From an uncultured Desulfovibrio sp. (GTDB taxonomy: Bacteria; Desulfobacterota; Desulfovibrionia; Desulfovibrionales; Desulfovibrionaceae), in the NCBI RefSeq assembly GCF_910584445.1, contig NZ_CAJUBO010000010.1:1-64000 (forward strand): a DNA stretch of 64,000 nucleotides, given 5' to 3'. The notes below the pieces were generated by a model. That model made no database searches and was not told where the DNA came from. It saw nothing but the letters and a program-made list of their open reading frames with translations. A program made the position numbers and the translations under genes. Shown here piece by piece: positions 1 through 8,110 of this stretch (the first letter of the stretch is position 1; each line of letters opens with the position of its first letter).

Positions 1-101
1 GGCGACAGCCCCCGCCCTTCGCTCCGCTTCGGGCGGCCAGCGGAAAAACCTCTTTGCCTCGCTGAAAAAAACCTAACGTACTTTAATGAGTCCTGAGCCT
101 A
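1..101 (+). repeat. Family-1 intergenic element, right-hand fragment (copy A)
   Basis: The first 101 bases match the right part of a dispersed element also present at 25862-26326, 46576-46948 and, inverted, at 54942-55078. Shared landmarks are CCCGCCCTTCGCTCCGCTTC, then a GCGGAAAAACCTC block, then CGCTGAAAAAAA and CTTTAATGAG. The right tip (TCCTGAGCC followed by TA) corresponds to the terminal inverted repeat of the other copies. The left part lies outside the window. No coding potential is apparent. Confidence 0.8.
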
Positions 102-127
102 GCCCCGGACGCCGGGTCCGGGAGACA

Positions 128-160
128 CAGGGACCCGGAGCTTGTGGCTCCGGGTCCCTG
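128..160. terminator. Perfect 14-bp hairpin (terminator-like)
   Basis: Bases 128-141 and 147-160 are perfect reverse complements (CAGGGACCCGGAGC), leaving a 5-base loop. The stem is very GC-rich. Neither side has a clear T-tract, so it is either a weak or Rho-assisted terminator or another structured element. It lies beyond the stop of the small minus-strand gene at 272-553. Confidence 0.5.
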
Positions 161-271
161 CCGTATGTGAGTGGTTCGGTGAGCGTGGATCGCGGCGTCG
201 CCGTTCATGTCGGAAGGGTGATGCGCGGCAGGCGCATCAGTAAGGGATGTGCGTTCCTGAAAAAACGGCCG

Positions 272-553
272 CTATTGGGCGGGCGCCCCTTCATCGGGCT
301 GCACAAGCGCCAGCGCCAGCCGGGGCGCTGAAAGGATCGGTCCCGATCGCCCGTCGCCCACGCGACGGCGCACGAAACCGGCCATGTCCAGCGCCACCGC
401 CGCGTCATTGGGGACGAAGCGGCTGGCGTTTTTGTTGTCCTTGAGAATGTCGAGATATCTGTCGATTTTTGAAAGGTCCTGATCGTTTCCGGGAGGCTCG
501 TCGGGCCGCTTTATCAGCGGCTCAAGGGATGTGTGATTCAGAATCAGCGACAT
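272..553 (-). CDS. Small hypothetical protein (93 aa)
   Basis: I do not recognise this protein. Two ATGs are close together (559 and 553). The GGAGG ribosome binding site sits one base before the first but seven bases before the second, so the start at 553 is preferred. The product begins MSLILNHTSLEPLIK, has a charged Asp/Lys-rich middle (DQDLSKIDRYLDIL) and a basic stretch (VRRRVGDGR). It has no signal peptide or membrane segment. The good ribosome binding site and balanced composition argue that it is real. It is transcribed away from the TRAP operon terminator and is probably monocistronic. Confidence 0.5.
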   Translation of the reverse strand: MSLILNHTSLEPLIKRPDEPPGNDQDLSKIDRYLDILKDNKNASRFVPNDAAVALDMAGFVRRRVGDGRSGPILSAPRLALALVQPDEGAPAQ

Positions 554-726
554 GTCCATTCCTCCTTGAATGGTTCACTGCTTCCCTGCAGACGGATGGC
601 GCCGAATCCCCGCGCGTGCGCGGGTTCTCCTCTTTCCCCACTCAACATCGGTCTTATCGGCCTGAATCGCGCGGCCATTAGGGCGGTGCGGATATTTTCA
701 TCGCCAGACCACCCGGCGGCGGTGCG

Positions 727-775
727 GAAAAATTCCCCCCCTGCCGGGAAGGCGCCGGCGGCTCCCGGCAGGGGG
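727..775 (-). terminator. Intrinsic terminator of the TRAP operon
   Basis: On the minus strand a 13-bp perfect stem (775-763 with 749-737, CCCCCTGCCGGGA) is followed by AATTTTT. It lies just after the dctM stop codon, the classic position and form of a Rho-independent terminator. Confidence 0.8.
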
Positions 776-793
776 AACCGCCGGCGGCCGGCG

Positions 794-2071
794 TCAGCGC
801 ATGAGCGCGGGCAGGAAGGTGATGATGGACGGGAAATAGGTCAGGATGACCAGGTCCACCAGCAGCATGAGCAGATAGGGCATGACCTTGGCGGTCACCT
901 TGTCGATGGAGATGCCGGTGATGGAGGCCACCACGAAGAGATCCAGCCCCACCGGCGGCGTGATGCAGCCGATAGCCAGGTTGACCACCATGAGCACGCC
1001 GAAGAACATGGGATCGATGCCAAGCCCGAGGGCCACGGGCAGCAGGATGGGCGTGAGGATGACCACCGCGGCCGAGGCGTTGATGAGCGTGCCGATGAAG
1101 AGCAGGAGCACGTTGACGAGCATCAGGAACACCAGCGGGCTGTCCGTGAGCGTGGCAAAGCTCGCGGCCAGCATGTGCGGCACCTGGGCGTTGGTCAGGA
1201 TCCAGCCGAAGAGGTTGGCCGCGCCCACCACGAACATGATCATGGTGGTGTTGTAGGCCGCGCTGAGCAGGGTGCGCGGCAGGTCCTTGAGCGTCAGCTC
1301 GCGGTAGATGAAGAAGCCCACGAAGGCGCCATACACCGCAGCCACGGCGGCGGCCTCGGTGGGCGTGAACATGCCGGAATAGATGCCGCCCAGGATGATG
1401 ACCGGCATCATGAGCGCCCAGAAGCATTCCCTGAAGGAGCGCGCCATGCGCCGCAGCGAAAACTGCCCCTCGCCCTTGTAGCCGTTCTTTTTGGAGATGA
1501 CCCAGCTCACCACGCACATGGTCACGCCCATGAGGATGCCGGGCACGAAGCCGGCCATGAAGAGGTCGGCGATGGAGGTGTTGGCGATGGAGCCGTACAC
1601 GACCATGGTGATGGACGGCGGAATAACGATGCCCACGGTGCCGCCGCTGGCTACCACGGCCGCGGCGAAGGAGCGCGGGTAGCCCCGCCGTTCCATCTCG
1701 TCGATCATGGAGGCGCCGATGGCGGCCGTCGTGGCGGCGGAGGAGCCGGAGAGCGCGGCGAAGAACATGCCCGCCACGGCCACCACCAGGGCGAGGCCGC
1801 CGGCGAGCGCGCCCACGAGGGCCATGGAAAAGTCCACGATGCGCCTGGTGACGCCGCCCTCGCTCATGAAGGCCCCGGCCAGCATGAAGAACGGCACGGC
1901 CATGAAGGAAAACGAGTCCACGGACGTGAACATGCGCTGCACCACCACGATGAGCGGCATGTCAAGCACGCCATAGAGCACGATGGCGGACGAAAGCCCG
2001 AGTCCCACGCCAATGGACGCCCCCGTGGCGAGGATGAGCACAAAGGAGGTGAGGATGACCCAGAGCGTCAT
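794..2071 (-). CDS. dctM: TRAP transporter large permease DctM
   Basis: The product is a 425-residue polytopic inner-membrane protein of the DctM family, the subunit that carries the substrate in Na+-coupled TRAP transporters. It is hydrophobic throughout, consistent with about 12 membrane segments. Family signatures are visible, such as GASIGVGLGLSSAIVLYG near the N-terminus, FFAALSGSSAATTAAIG and the PPS motif in VGIVIPPSITMVVYG. The length is normal for the family. The start at 2071 has an AGGAGG ribosome binding site at good spacing and lies 9 bases after dctQ. It ends at the operon terminator. The substrate cannot be read from the sequence. Confidence 0.95.
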   Translation of the reverse strand: MTLWVILTSFVLILATGASIGVGLGLSSAIVLYGVLDMPLIVVVQRMFTSVDSFSFMAVPFFMLAGAFMSEGGVTRRIVDFSMALVGALAGGLALVVAVAGMFFAALSGSSAATTAAIGASMIDEMERRGYPRSFAAAVVASGGTVGIVIPPSITMVVYGSIANTSIADLFMAGFVPGILMGVTMCVVSWVISKKNGYKGEGQFSLRRMARSFRECFWALMMPVIILGGIYSGMFTPTEAAAVAAVYGAFVGFFIYRELTLKDLPRTLLSAAYNTTMIMFVVGAANLFGWILTNAQVPHMLAASFATLTDSPLVFLMLVNVLLLFIGTLINASAAVVILTPILLPVALGLGIDPMFFGVLMVVNLAIGCITPPVGLDLFVVASITGISIDKVTAKVMPYLLMLLVDLVILTYFPSIITFLPALMR

Positions 2072-2080
2072 GGCGGCCTC

Positions 2081-2560
2081 CTACTTCGTCTCTGCCGCGG
2101 GCGTGCGGAGAACGCCGGCGAGGTTGGCGAGAACATAGACGAGCATGACGGCGCAGCCGAAGGGAATGACCACATAGACCCAGGACATGGGGATCATCAT
2201 GGCCGGAGAGGTCTGGTAGCGGGCGAGCATGACCATGCGGCCGCCTTCCCAGACCATGATGCCGAGAAAGACGATGCTGAACACGTCGGCGCAGATATTG
2301 AGAAATTTCAGCGTCGCGCCCTTGACGCGGCTCGTCAGCGTCTCGATGCACATGTGGCCGCCGTGGCGGGCCACCAGGGGAAGCGAGAGAAATACCACCC
2401 AGACGAAGAGATAGCGCGCCAGTTCTTCGCCGAAATAGGGCGTCCAGCCGAAAACGTAGCGGGTGATGACCTGGCCGAAGACCAGGAAGAGCATGGCCCC
2501 GTTGGCGAGGATGACGAGCGCCTTGAGCACGGCGTCCAGCGCATTGAAAAGTCTGGTCAT
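2081..2560 (-). CDS. dctQ: TRAP transporter small permease DctQ
   Basis: This 159-residue four-helix membrane protein is the small subunit that pairs with DctM in TRAP transporters. The family-typical segment GQVITRYVFGWTPYFGEELARYL is recognisable at about residues 29-51, followed by further hydrophobic stretches. The ATG at 2560 is chosen because the protein then starts just ahead of the first helix and has a GGAGA upstream; the open frame extends further upstream only as composition noise. It lies 139 bases after dctP and 9 before dctM. Confidence 0.93.
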   Translation of the reverse strand: MTRLFNALDAVLKALVILANGAMLFLVFGQVITRYVFGWTPYFGEELARYLFVWVVFLSLPLVARHGGHMCIETLTSRVKGATLKFLNICADVFSIVFLGIMVWEGGRMVMLARYQTSPAMMIPMSWVYVVIPFGCAVMLVYVLANLAGVLRTPAAETK

Positions 2561-2610
2561 GGAAGTCTCCGTTGCATGGGTCGTTGGGAATGGGGACGGC
2601 TGCGCGCCGA

Positions 2611-2641
2611 CGGCGCGCTCCCCGTTTTGGAGCGCGCGCCG
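2611..2641 (-). other. Hairpin between dctP and dctQ
   Basis: The dctP-dctQ gap contains a strong GC stem (CGGCGCGCTCC with its near complement around 2629-2641) and a GGGACATGTCCC palindrome at about 2690-2701. Hairpins at this position often stabilise or limit transcripts so that the periplasmic binding protein is made in excess over the permeases. That role is inferred; the structures are visible. Confidence 0.4.
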
Positions 2642-2699
2642 CCGGCGGCGTGTCGGGATGCACCGGGATCGTGCCTTCCCGGAGCGTCGGGACATGTCC

Positions 2700-3671
2700 C
2701 TACTTGATGTCCTGGATGGCCTTGATGTTCTTGTCGCCGAAGCGCTTGGTGTAGATGTCCCACACCGGGCGCGTGGCCTTGGCGAACGCTTCCTTGTCCA
2801 CGTCGTCATTGACCTGGGTGGTGCCGCTGTCCTTGATCTGCTGGAGGAACTTGCCTTCAAGGTCGCGGCAGAGCTGGCGCTCCCAGTCGCGGGTGTCTTC
2901 GGCGGCCTTTTTGAGGATCTGCTGCTGCTCGGGCGTGAGCTTGTTCCAGGCCGTCTTGCTGATGAGCAGCGGCTCGGAGGCATAGGTGTGCCCGGAAAGC
3001 GAGAGGTACTTCTGCACTTCGTTGAAGCGCTTGGTGGCGATGTGCGCCAGCGGATTCTCCTGCCCGTCGATGACGCCCTTCTGGAGCGCGGTGTACAGCT
3101 CGCTCATTGCCATGGGCGTGGGGCTGGCGCCGAGGGACTTCATCATCTCGATATAGACGGGCTGCTCCATGACGCGGAACTTGAGTCCCTTCATGTCCGC
3201 CGGGGTCTTGATGGGGCGGGCGTTGTTGGTCATGTGGCGCACGCCGTTCTCCCAGATGGCGAGGGTGATCATGCCGCGGTCCTCGCCCTTCTTGGCAAGG
3301 TCCATGCCCACGGTGTCCAGCGCCTTGTAGGCGTGGTTCACGTCGCGGAAAATGAAGGGCAGGTCGAAGACCGCCACTTCGGGCACAAAGTTGCCGAGCA
3401 CGGCGGTACCCGTGAGGGTCATGTCAACGGTGCCGAAGCCGAGGCCCTCCACGAGGTCGCGCTGGTTGCCCAGCTGGCTGGAGGGATAGACCTTGATGTC
3501 GATCTCGCCGTTGCTGCGCTCCTTGACGAGTTTGGCAAAGTGGTCGGCGCCCTGGCCGTAGGGGTTCTCGGGTTCGGCGATGTGGCCGAGCTTGAGCGTG
3601 ACCGGAGCCGCCATGGTCAGGGACGCGCCGAGCAGCAGGGCCGCAACGGCGCCGAAAATGGTACGGAACAT
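2700..3671 (-). CDS. dctP: TRAP transporter substrate-binding protein DctP
   Basis: This is the periplasmic solute receptor of the TRAP system, 323 residues. An N-terminal signal peptide (MFRTIFGAVAALLLGASLTMA) ends before APVTLKLGHI, the usual first strand. The conserved DctP core is seen in LKFRVMEQPVYIEMMKSLGA and the following MSELYTALQKGVIDGQENP, including the arginine that anchors carboxylate ligands in this family. The ATG at 3671 is chosen because it is preceded by GGAGGAAGCGC and opens directly on the signal peptide. It is the first gene of the dctPQM operon. The ligand is probably an organic acid but is unknown. Confidence 0.95.
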   Translation of the reverse strand: MFRTIFGAVAALLLGASLTMAAPVTLKLGHIAEPENPYGQGADHFAKLVKERSNGEIDIKVYPSSQLGNQRDLVEGLGFGTVDMTLTGTAVLGNFVPEVAVFDLPFIFRDVNHAYKALDTVGMDLAKKGEDRGMITLAIWENGVRHMTNNARPIKTPADMKGLKFRVMEQPVYIEMMKSLGASPTPMAMSELYTALQKGVIDGQENPLAHIATKRFNEVQKYLSLSGHTYASEPLLISKTAWNKLTPEQQQILKKAAEDTRDWERQLCRDLEGKFLQQIKDSGTTQVNDDVDKEAFAKATRPVWDIYTKRFGDKNIKAIQDIK

Positions 3672-3785
3672 GCGCTTCCTCCATTTGAGTATGAATGCGC
3701 GCCCGAAATGGCGCATATGCAGGGTACTGGAACAAGCTTTATCCCTTGCGCGTTTTTCTGGCAAGGAATTTTCCGGCGCCGGCGC

Positions 3786-4856
3786 TCAGGCGGAGAGCTT
3801 CAGCCTGCGGGTACGGATGAACCCGTCCACCAGATCGAAGACCAGGTCGTTGCCGCAGAAGGTGCCCCTGGAGATGGCGGCCCGGAACTCCGGCAGGCGC
3901 GCCTCGAAAGCGCGGAGAAGGTCCGGTTCCAGGCGCGGCAGGTCGGCCTGCATGCCATAGCCCAGGCGCTCCAGATACAGGGCATTGAACCGCTGTTCCA
4001 CCATGGCCCTGATGGGCAGGGAGAGGATGGGCTTGCCCAGGTGGAGGGCCTCGCCCATGAGCGTGTGGCCGCCGCCCTGGATGACGTAGGCGCAGCCCGC
4101 GAGCAGGCGGAGGAATTCCTCCTCGCTCTTGCGCTTGAAGATGACATTGCCCTCCCGCCCTTCCTCGCGCGCATAGCCATAGACATAACAGGTGCGCGTG
4201 GTGGCCGCGCGGAGGATGTCGATGAGCTTCCGGTGCGTGGAATTGCTCTGGTAAACGAGCACATGCCCCTCGTCGCGCGGGGCGAGGGCGAGCACCCGCT
4301 CCCGGAGGATGGGCGGCGCGATGCGCGTGGTCGCGGCGTAGCGCGGCAGCAGCGGCGGCGCATACAGGGAGATGATGAGGTTGGCATCCGTGGGCCGGAA
4401 GAGCCAGCGGGGCGTCAGCCCCTGCAGGAAGGCGTCCCAGCGCATGTTGGCCGGCAGGTCATGGCGGCAGGACGTGATGATGTGCTGGTGGTCGAGGGTG
4501 AGGCAGGGCAGTCCGGCGCGTTCCGCCGCGCGCGGAACAAAGTATTCCAGGTCCGTCATGCAGACGTCCGGGCGGAAGTCGTCGATCAGGCGCAGGGCCT
4601 CGCCGATGTGCCGTTCCTGGTGAAGGAGCAGCGGCACGGCCCGGGCCACCGTGGCGCCCAGATCCACCTTGTAGTTCCGGAAGACCGTGCCGAGATTGGG
4701 CAGGCGGCGCACGCGAAATTCCGGCTCCAGCACGCGGGCCGCGTCATCGTTGGCTACGAAGAGGAAGTCGTGTTCCGGCAGACGGCGCGCCAGGGTCAGG
4801 CCACGCATGGCGTGGCCGTGACCTGTGCCGTGGATGCCGTAAAGGACGCGTGCCAT
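3786..4856 (-). CDS. MJ1255/VC2487-type glycosyltransferase-like protein
   Basis: The 356-residue product resembles the MJ1255/VC2487 family, which has the two-domain GT-B fold of UDP-sugar transferases such as MurG. It opens with a nucleotide-fold strand and a GIHGTGHGHAMRG loop. It contains the C-terminal sugar-nucleotide site pattern YVIQGGGHTLMGEALHLGKP at about residues 255-275, comparable to the GG..T..E motif of GT28 enzymes. It is cytoplasmic, with no signal peptide. The ATG at 4856 has only a weak ribosome binding site. It sits upstream of dctP but is separated by 114 bases, so a shared operon is uncertain. Donor and acceptor are unknown. Confidence 0.75.
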   Translation of the reverse strand: MARVLYGIHGTGHGHAMRGLTLARRLPEHDFLFVANDDAARVLEPEFRVRRLPNLGTVFRNYKVDLGATVARAVPLLLHQERHIGEALRLIDDFRPDVCMTDLEYFVPRAAERAGLPCLTLDHQHIITSCRHDLPANMRWDAFLQGLTPRWLFRPTDANLIISLYAPPLLPRYAATTRIAPPILRERVLALAPRDEGHVLVYQSNSTHRKLIDILRAATTRTCYVYGYAREEGREGNVIFKRKSEEEFLRLLAGCAYVIQGGGHTLMGEALHLGKPILSLPIRAMVEQRFNALYLERLGYGMQADLPRLEPDLLRAFEARLPEFRAAISRGTFCGNDLVFDLVDGFIRTRRLKLSA

Positions 4857-4867
4857 GGACGTTCCGT

Positions 4868-4887
4868 TAGAGCATTTTGCGATTGAA
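4868..4887 (+). repeat. Left stub of a family-3 element interrupted by the island
   Basis: TAGAGCATTTTGC at 4868-4880 is the terminal sequence of family-3 elements (compare 19221-19233, and the inverted tip at 46373-46385). It is followed by GATTGAA, the start of the internal hairpin whose remainder appears at 19082-19105. Joining 4868-4887 to 19091-19222 rebuilds a complete family-3 element, so the island entered this repeat. Confidence 0.7.
4877..4887 (+). other. attL candidate (11-bp direct repeat)
   Basis: TTGCGATTGAA here is repeated exactly at 19080-19090. It lies 340 bases upstream of the integrase gene and inside the interrupted family-3 repeat. It is the likely crossover core of integrase-mediated insertion. 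Confidence 0.65.
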
Positions 4888-5227
4888 GTTGCTCAATCGG
4901 TTTCAGAAAATCTCAATATGTCCAGTTAGCATGTAATTTCAGCATGTTATCTGGACATATTTGTCTTATACCATCCACCAAAATCCCCCTGAATCCGGAA
5001 AATCCGTTGGTAGACATGCTGGTAGTCTTTTGGTAGGTCGGAGCTGTCAATGATGGCATTTCCCAAGGCCGGACAGTACCACCTCCGACCTTGGGAAACT
5101 GGGAAGGATACTCCCTCCCGCTACCGTCATATTTCCTGTAATCCATTGTAGCGGAATGATTTATCAGGAATATGCTGGTAGCAGTCAGTCCAACCGTACC
5201 AAAAAACACCAGACTGGAGGTGGGTGG
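4888..5227. other. Non-coding island end with putative integrase arm sites
   Basis: No gene is seen here. A 10-bp inverted repeat (TTTCCCAAGG at 5059-5068 and CCTTGGGAAA at 5089-5098) encloses a 20-base loop. Several GGTAG motifs (for example GTTGGTAGAC, GCTGGTAGTC, TTTGGTAGGT near 5003-5040) recur and resemble GTTGGTA motifs at the right end (about 19000-19020). They are candidate arm-type binding sites for the integrase. The integrase promoter must also be here. Confidence 0.4.
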
Positions 5228-6430
5228 ATGAAACTGACCGACACATTCATACGGCATGTCGCGGCCAACGGCAAGGTGCAGAAGCATTCGGACGGCGGGG
5301 GCCTGTTCCTCTATGTCACGCCTACGGGCAAAAAGTCATGGCGACTGGCGTACCGCTTCGCGGGCAAACAGAAGCTCATTTCCCTTGGGCCGTATCCGTC
5401 CGTGAGCCTGCGCGAAGCGCGGGAAAAACGCGAGGATGCCAAGAAGCTGCTGCGGGAGCATATTGACCCCAGCCAGGCACGGCGGCAGGCCAGAGAAGCG
5501 GCGGCGGAAGCGGCCCGCAATTCCTTTGAGGATGTGGCGCGTGAATGGTACGCCAAGTATTCGATAAAGTGGGTTCCCTCATACCGGAAAACGGTCATCC
5601 GCATCCTGGAGGAAAACCTCTTCCCCTCTGTGGGCAAGCGTCCCATCAACGCCATCACGTCAAGGGAGTTGCTGACCGTTCTCCGGCGGGTGGAGGAACG
5701 GGGCGCGCTGACCATTGCCCACAAGGCGTTGCGTGATACCGGACGGATATTCCGTTATGCCGTTGTTACCGGCAGGGCGGAACACGACATTGCCGCCGAT
5801 CTACGTGGCGCTCTCGCCCCTGCTGTCAACGGCCATCATGCGGCCATTACCGACCCCGCCGCCGTGGGTGAACTACTGCGTAAGATTTATGCCTATGAGG
5901 GGAACTTTTTCATTTCCCGCGCCCTTCGTCTTGCGCCCTTGGTGTTTGTCCGGGGCAATGAGCTGATCCGCGCGGAGTGGGCGGAAGTCAATCTTGAGGC
6001 GGGGGAGTGGCGCATTCCGGCAGAACGGATGAAGATGAAGCAGATACATATGGTGCCGCTCTCGCGTCAGGCCCTGGCGATTTTCCGGGAACTGCACGAG
6101 AAAAGCGGCGGGGGACGATTTGTCTTTCCAGGCAGCCGTACGGAAAATGGCGGCCCCATGTACAGGGGAGGTCCACTGCGCGTTCTGCGGCAAATCGGCT
6201 GCGCCACCGGCGAACATACCTTTCACGGTTTCCGATCCATGGCGTCCACGCTTCTGAACGAGCTTGGCTATAACTCGGACTGGATAGAACGGCAGCTTGC
6301 CCACTGCGAACGCAACGGTGTCCGTGCCGCATACAACTATGCCGAGTATCTGCCGGAACGGCGGCGCATGGTTCAGGAGTATGCTGACTATCTGGACACA
6401 TTACGCGAAAAGGCACAACAGGCGGCATAA
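5228..6430 (+). CDS. P4-type tyrosine integrase
   Basis: This 400-residue site-specific recombinase would insert and excise the island. The N-terminal DUF4102-type arm-binding domain is recognisable (SDGGGLFLYVTPTGKKSWR, then SLGPYPSVSLREARE, about residues 20-70), followed by a core-binding SAM-like domain and the catalytic domain. Catalytic residues can be placed: Arg in FVRGNEL (about 243), the H-x-x-R box in HGFRS (about 332-335), and the nucleophile in AYNYAEY (about 369). The start at 5228 is chosen for its GGAGG seven bases upstream and its agreement with family N-termini. The length is normal for the family. An imperfect terminator follows the stop. Confidence 0.95.
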   Translation: MKLTDTFIRHVAANGKVQKHSDGGGLFLYVTPTGKKSWRLAYRFAGKQKLISLGPYPSVSLREAREKREDAKKLLREHIDPSQARRQAREAAAEAARNSFEDVAREWYAKYSIKWVPSYRKTVIRILEENLFPSVGKRPINAITSRELLTVLRRVEERGALTIAHKALRDTGRIFRYAVVTGRAEHDIAADLRGALAPAVNGHHAAITDPAAVGELLRKIYAYEGNFFISRALRLAPLVFVRGNELIRAEWAEVNLEAGEWRIPAERMKMKQIHMVPLSRQALAIFRELHEKSGGGRFVFPGSRTENGGPMYRGGPLRVLRQIGCATGEHTFHGFRSMASTLLNELGYNSDWIERQLAHCERNGVRAAYNYAEYLPERRRMVQEYADYLDTLREKAQQAA

Positions 6431-6451
6431 AAGGCAAGACACGCCCCCCAA

Positions 6452-6490
6452 CCCTGTTCCAGAGATTCTCTCCTGAGGACAGGGCCTTTT
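6452..6490 (+). terminator. Terminator after the integrase gene
   Basis: CCCTGTTCC at 6452-6460 pairs, with one bulge, with GGACAGGG at 6477-6484, and CCTTTT follows. It sits just after the integrase stop codon. The 200 bases that follow up to the AlpA-like gene are AT-rich and hold no other gene. Confidence 0.55.
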
Positions 6491-6689
6491 ATATCTATGC
6501 AGGATAGTTATATTTTATGAAAAGAACACTTGAAACCAGATAAATTCAAAAAGCTGTCAAGCAAAAAAAATGGATCACATTTACTCTTGAGGGGTCTTCC
6601 CGGACATTATTGGACTATGTTTTCGACAACTGCCGACAGCATCGAAAAATCCCATGATACACTTTGAAAAATCAGTATGGAGGTTCCCC

Positions 6690-6908
6690 ATGTTCGATAT
6701 GGAAAACGAATCCCTTTTGCGCCTGCCGCAGGTGCTGAAAATAGTTCCCATCAGCAAAAGCGCATGGTGGCAGGGCTGCAAGGATGGACGTTACCCCAAG
6801 CCGATAAAGCTGGGGCCGCGAACGACTGTATGGAAGGCTTCGGATATTGCCGCTTTCATGCGACAACTTCCCCGATATCCTGTTCGGGAGGAAATCCGCG
6901 AGGCATAA
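6690..6908 (+). CDS. AlpA-family excisionase/regulator
   Basis: The 72-residue product matches the AlpA/MerR-like winged-helix family that switches integrase or excision genes in P4-type islands. It has the typical RLPQVLKIVPISKSAWW helix-turn-helix segment (a target lacking the usual S-T-x-Y but in register), a G-R-Y-P-K-P-I-K-L wing, and W-K-A-S-D-I-A-A-F at the end. The ATG at 6690 is preferred to an upstream ATG because GGAGG precedes it at 7 bases. It stands between the integrase and the mobilization genes. A short GGGGCA/TGCCCC hairpin follows. Confidence 0.85.
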   Translation: MFDMENESLLRLPQVLKIVPISKSAWWQGCKDGRYPKPIKLGPRTTVWKASDIAAFMRQLPRYPVREEIREA

Positions 6909-6992
6909 AACAGCTATGAGTGGGGCATCTGCCCCATTCCCCAAAGCGGCGCGGCCAAGGCATGAATCTTAACCGCGCCGCTTCCTTTTGCA

Positions 6993-7373
6993 TCATTCCT
7001 CGTCCGGGCTTTCCTGCTTCCCCATTTCCCCCGCGTCACCGGGAAGATCCGTGTCTTTTCCCGACCCTTCTCCATCCGTTACAAGCTCCGGTTTCGGAGC
7101 TTTCTCAAACAGTCCTTCCAGCCTGGCAAGCGGAACCGATACCCCGACATCCGCCAGCAAGTCCCGTATGTCCCGCAGCGTGTAGCCCTGCCGCATGGCC
7201 TTTTTGATGTCGTTGACCAGAAATTCCGCGACTTCCCCGCGAGTCTTTCTCGCCTCTTTTACCGGCAGACTGCGGAGCTTTTTCCGGGCGGCCTCTATCT
7301 GTTCCATTGTATAGCGTCGAGCTGTTGCCACAAGCATCACCTTTCTTGTCAAAAATTCCTTTTCCTTTCCCAT
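6993..7373 (-). CDS. Island protein with HTH-like segment (unknown)
   Basis: The product, up to 126 residues, is strongly basic at the N-terminus (ARRYTMEQIEAARKKLRSL). It has a central segment GYTLRDIRDLLADVGVSVP resembling helix-turn-helix regions of small mobilization proteins, and an acidic tail (ELVTDGEGSGKDTDLPGD). A second ATG at residue 13, preceded by AGAAAGG, is an alternative start. It is divergent from mobC across a region rich in short repeats, which suggests a role in the relaxosome or its control. I cannot assign a family. Confidence 0.65.
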   Translation of the reverse strand: MGKEKEFLTRKVMLVATARRYTMEQIEAARKKLRSLPVKEARKTRGEVAEFLVNDIKKAMRQGYTLRDIRDLLADVGVSVPLARLEGLFEKAPKPELVTDGEGSGKDTDLPGDAGEMGKQESPDEE

Positions 7374-7786
7374 ACCACGGTAAAAATTTTATTGACAACT
7401 TTTCTTACCGGACAAATGCGTACCAAACTGGATAAATACGGACGCTATTCCACAAATACGGACAATTCCTTTTTTGCACTTTTTCATCTTCTAATCCTAT
7501 TTCCGCCGGAATGTATTGTTCAAGGAAAAACAATACCGTCTTTTTGTCTTTTTCTCTGGCCTTCAAGCGCATTTTTCATCTATGCTTGCGCCAAAAGAGG
7601 AAGCATGGCGCAACTGATGCGCCAGCCGAAGGGTGAAGGTAGTGTTCCAGAGACTGAGGAGCGTTCTTCTTTACAGGATGGTAGCTGTCTGACAACAGCT
7701 CGCATCCTGCCAAAGGCTTCGCCTCTGGACTCCAAAGAGCGTTCGGCGCTTCGCTTCTCACGCTCGCAAAAAGGCAGGAAAGGCAG
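7374..7786. promoter_or_regulatory. Divergent intergenic region with repeats; oriT candidate
   Basis: No convincing gene lies here. Visible structure: TTGACA at 7392-7397; a direct repeat AAATACGGAC at 7434-7443 and 7454-7463, 20 bases apart; an inverted repeat TATTGTT/AACAATA at 7514-7520 and 7529-7535; and an 8-bp inverted repeat TTGCGCCA/TGGCGCAA at 7586-7593 and 7606-7613. Transfer origins of MobC/relaxase systems commonly lie directly upstream of mobC and contain such inverted repeats next to the nick site. The nick site itself is not identifiable by eye. Confidence 0.4.
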
Positions 7787-8110
7787 ATGGAAAAGCGGAA
7801 GGCGGCAAACAGATTTCAGAGGCGACGGACGCTCCGGCTTACCGTCGAGGAAGATGAAAGAATAGCCCAACAGGCCAACACCGCCGGAATCTCCGTTTCC
7901 GAGTACATGCGGCGGCTGTTCTTCGGCGGCAGGCCCATCATCGCCAGAACGGACGACCAGACCATCCGGGAATTGCGGCGGCTTGGGGGACTGCTCAAGC
8001 ATCATTTTGACGTGGTGAAGCGGACGGGAAGCGCGGCCACCCTCGCGGAACTGTACGCCGCCTTGCGGGAAGTCCGGCGAGCCATTGAAGCCCTGAGCGA
8101 AAGAAGATGA
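7787..8110 (+). CDS. mobC: MobC-like relaxosome accessory protein
   Basis: The 107-residue basic product starts MEKRKAANRFQRRRTLRLTVEEDERIA and continues to SVSEYMRRLFFGG. This is the ribbon-helix-helix type N-terminus of MobC/NikA-like proteins that bind oriT and help the relaxase open the strands. The C-terminal half (HFDVVKRTG, LREVRRAIEAL) is helical, as in family members. The start has an AGGAAAGGCAG sequence upstream. Its stop overlaps the relaxase start (ATGA), so the two are translationally coupled. Confidence 0.85.
   Translation: MEKRKAANRFQRRRTLRLTVEEDERIAQQANTAGISVSEYMRRLFFGGRPIIARTDDQTIRELRRLGGLLKHHFDVVKRTGSAATLAELYAALREVRRAIEALSERR

Noticed and set aside
533..2707. 724-codon plus-strand open frame opposite the TRAP operon
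   Set aside because: It is rich in His, Glu, Asp and Gly in the pattern of an antisense shadow, has no ribosome binding site, and the minus strand encodes clear DctM and DctQ.
4857..5227. tRNA gene as integration site of the island
   Set aside because: No cloverleaf or T-loop motif could be found; the att core lies in an intergenic repeat instead.
7392..7865. 157-codon open frame overlapping the mobC start
   Set aside because: Overlaps mobC in another frame, lies in the repeat-rich intergenic region, and has no ribosome binding site.
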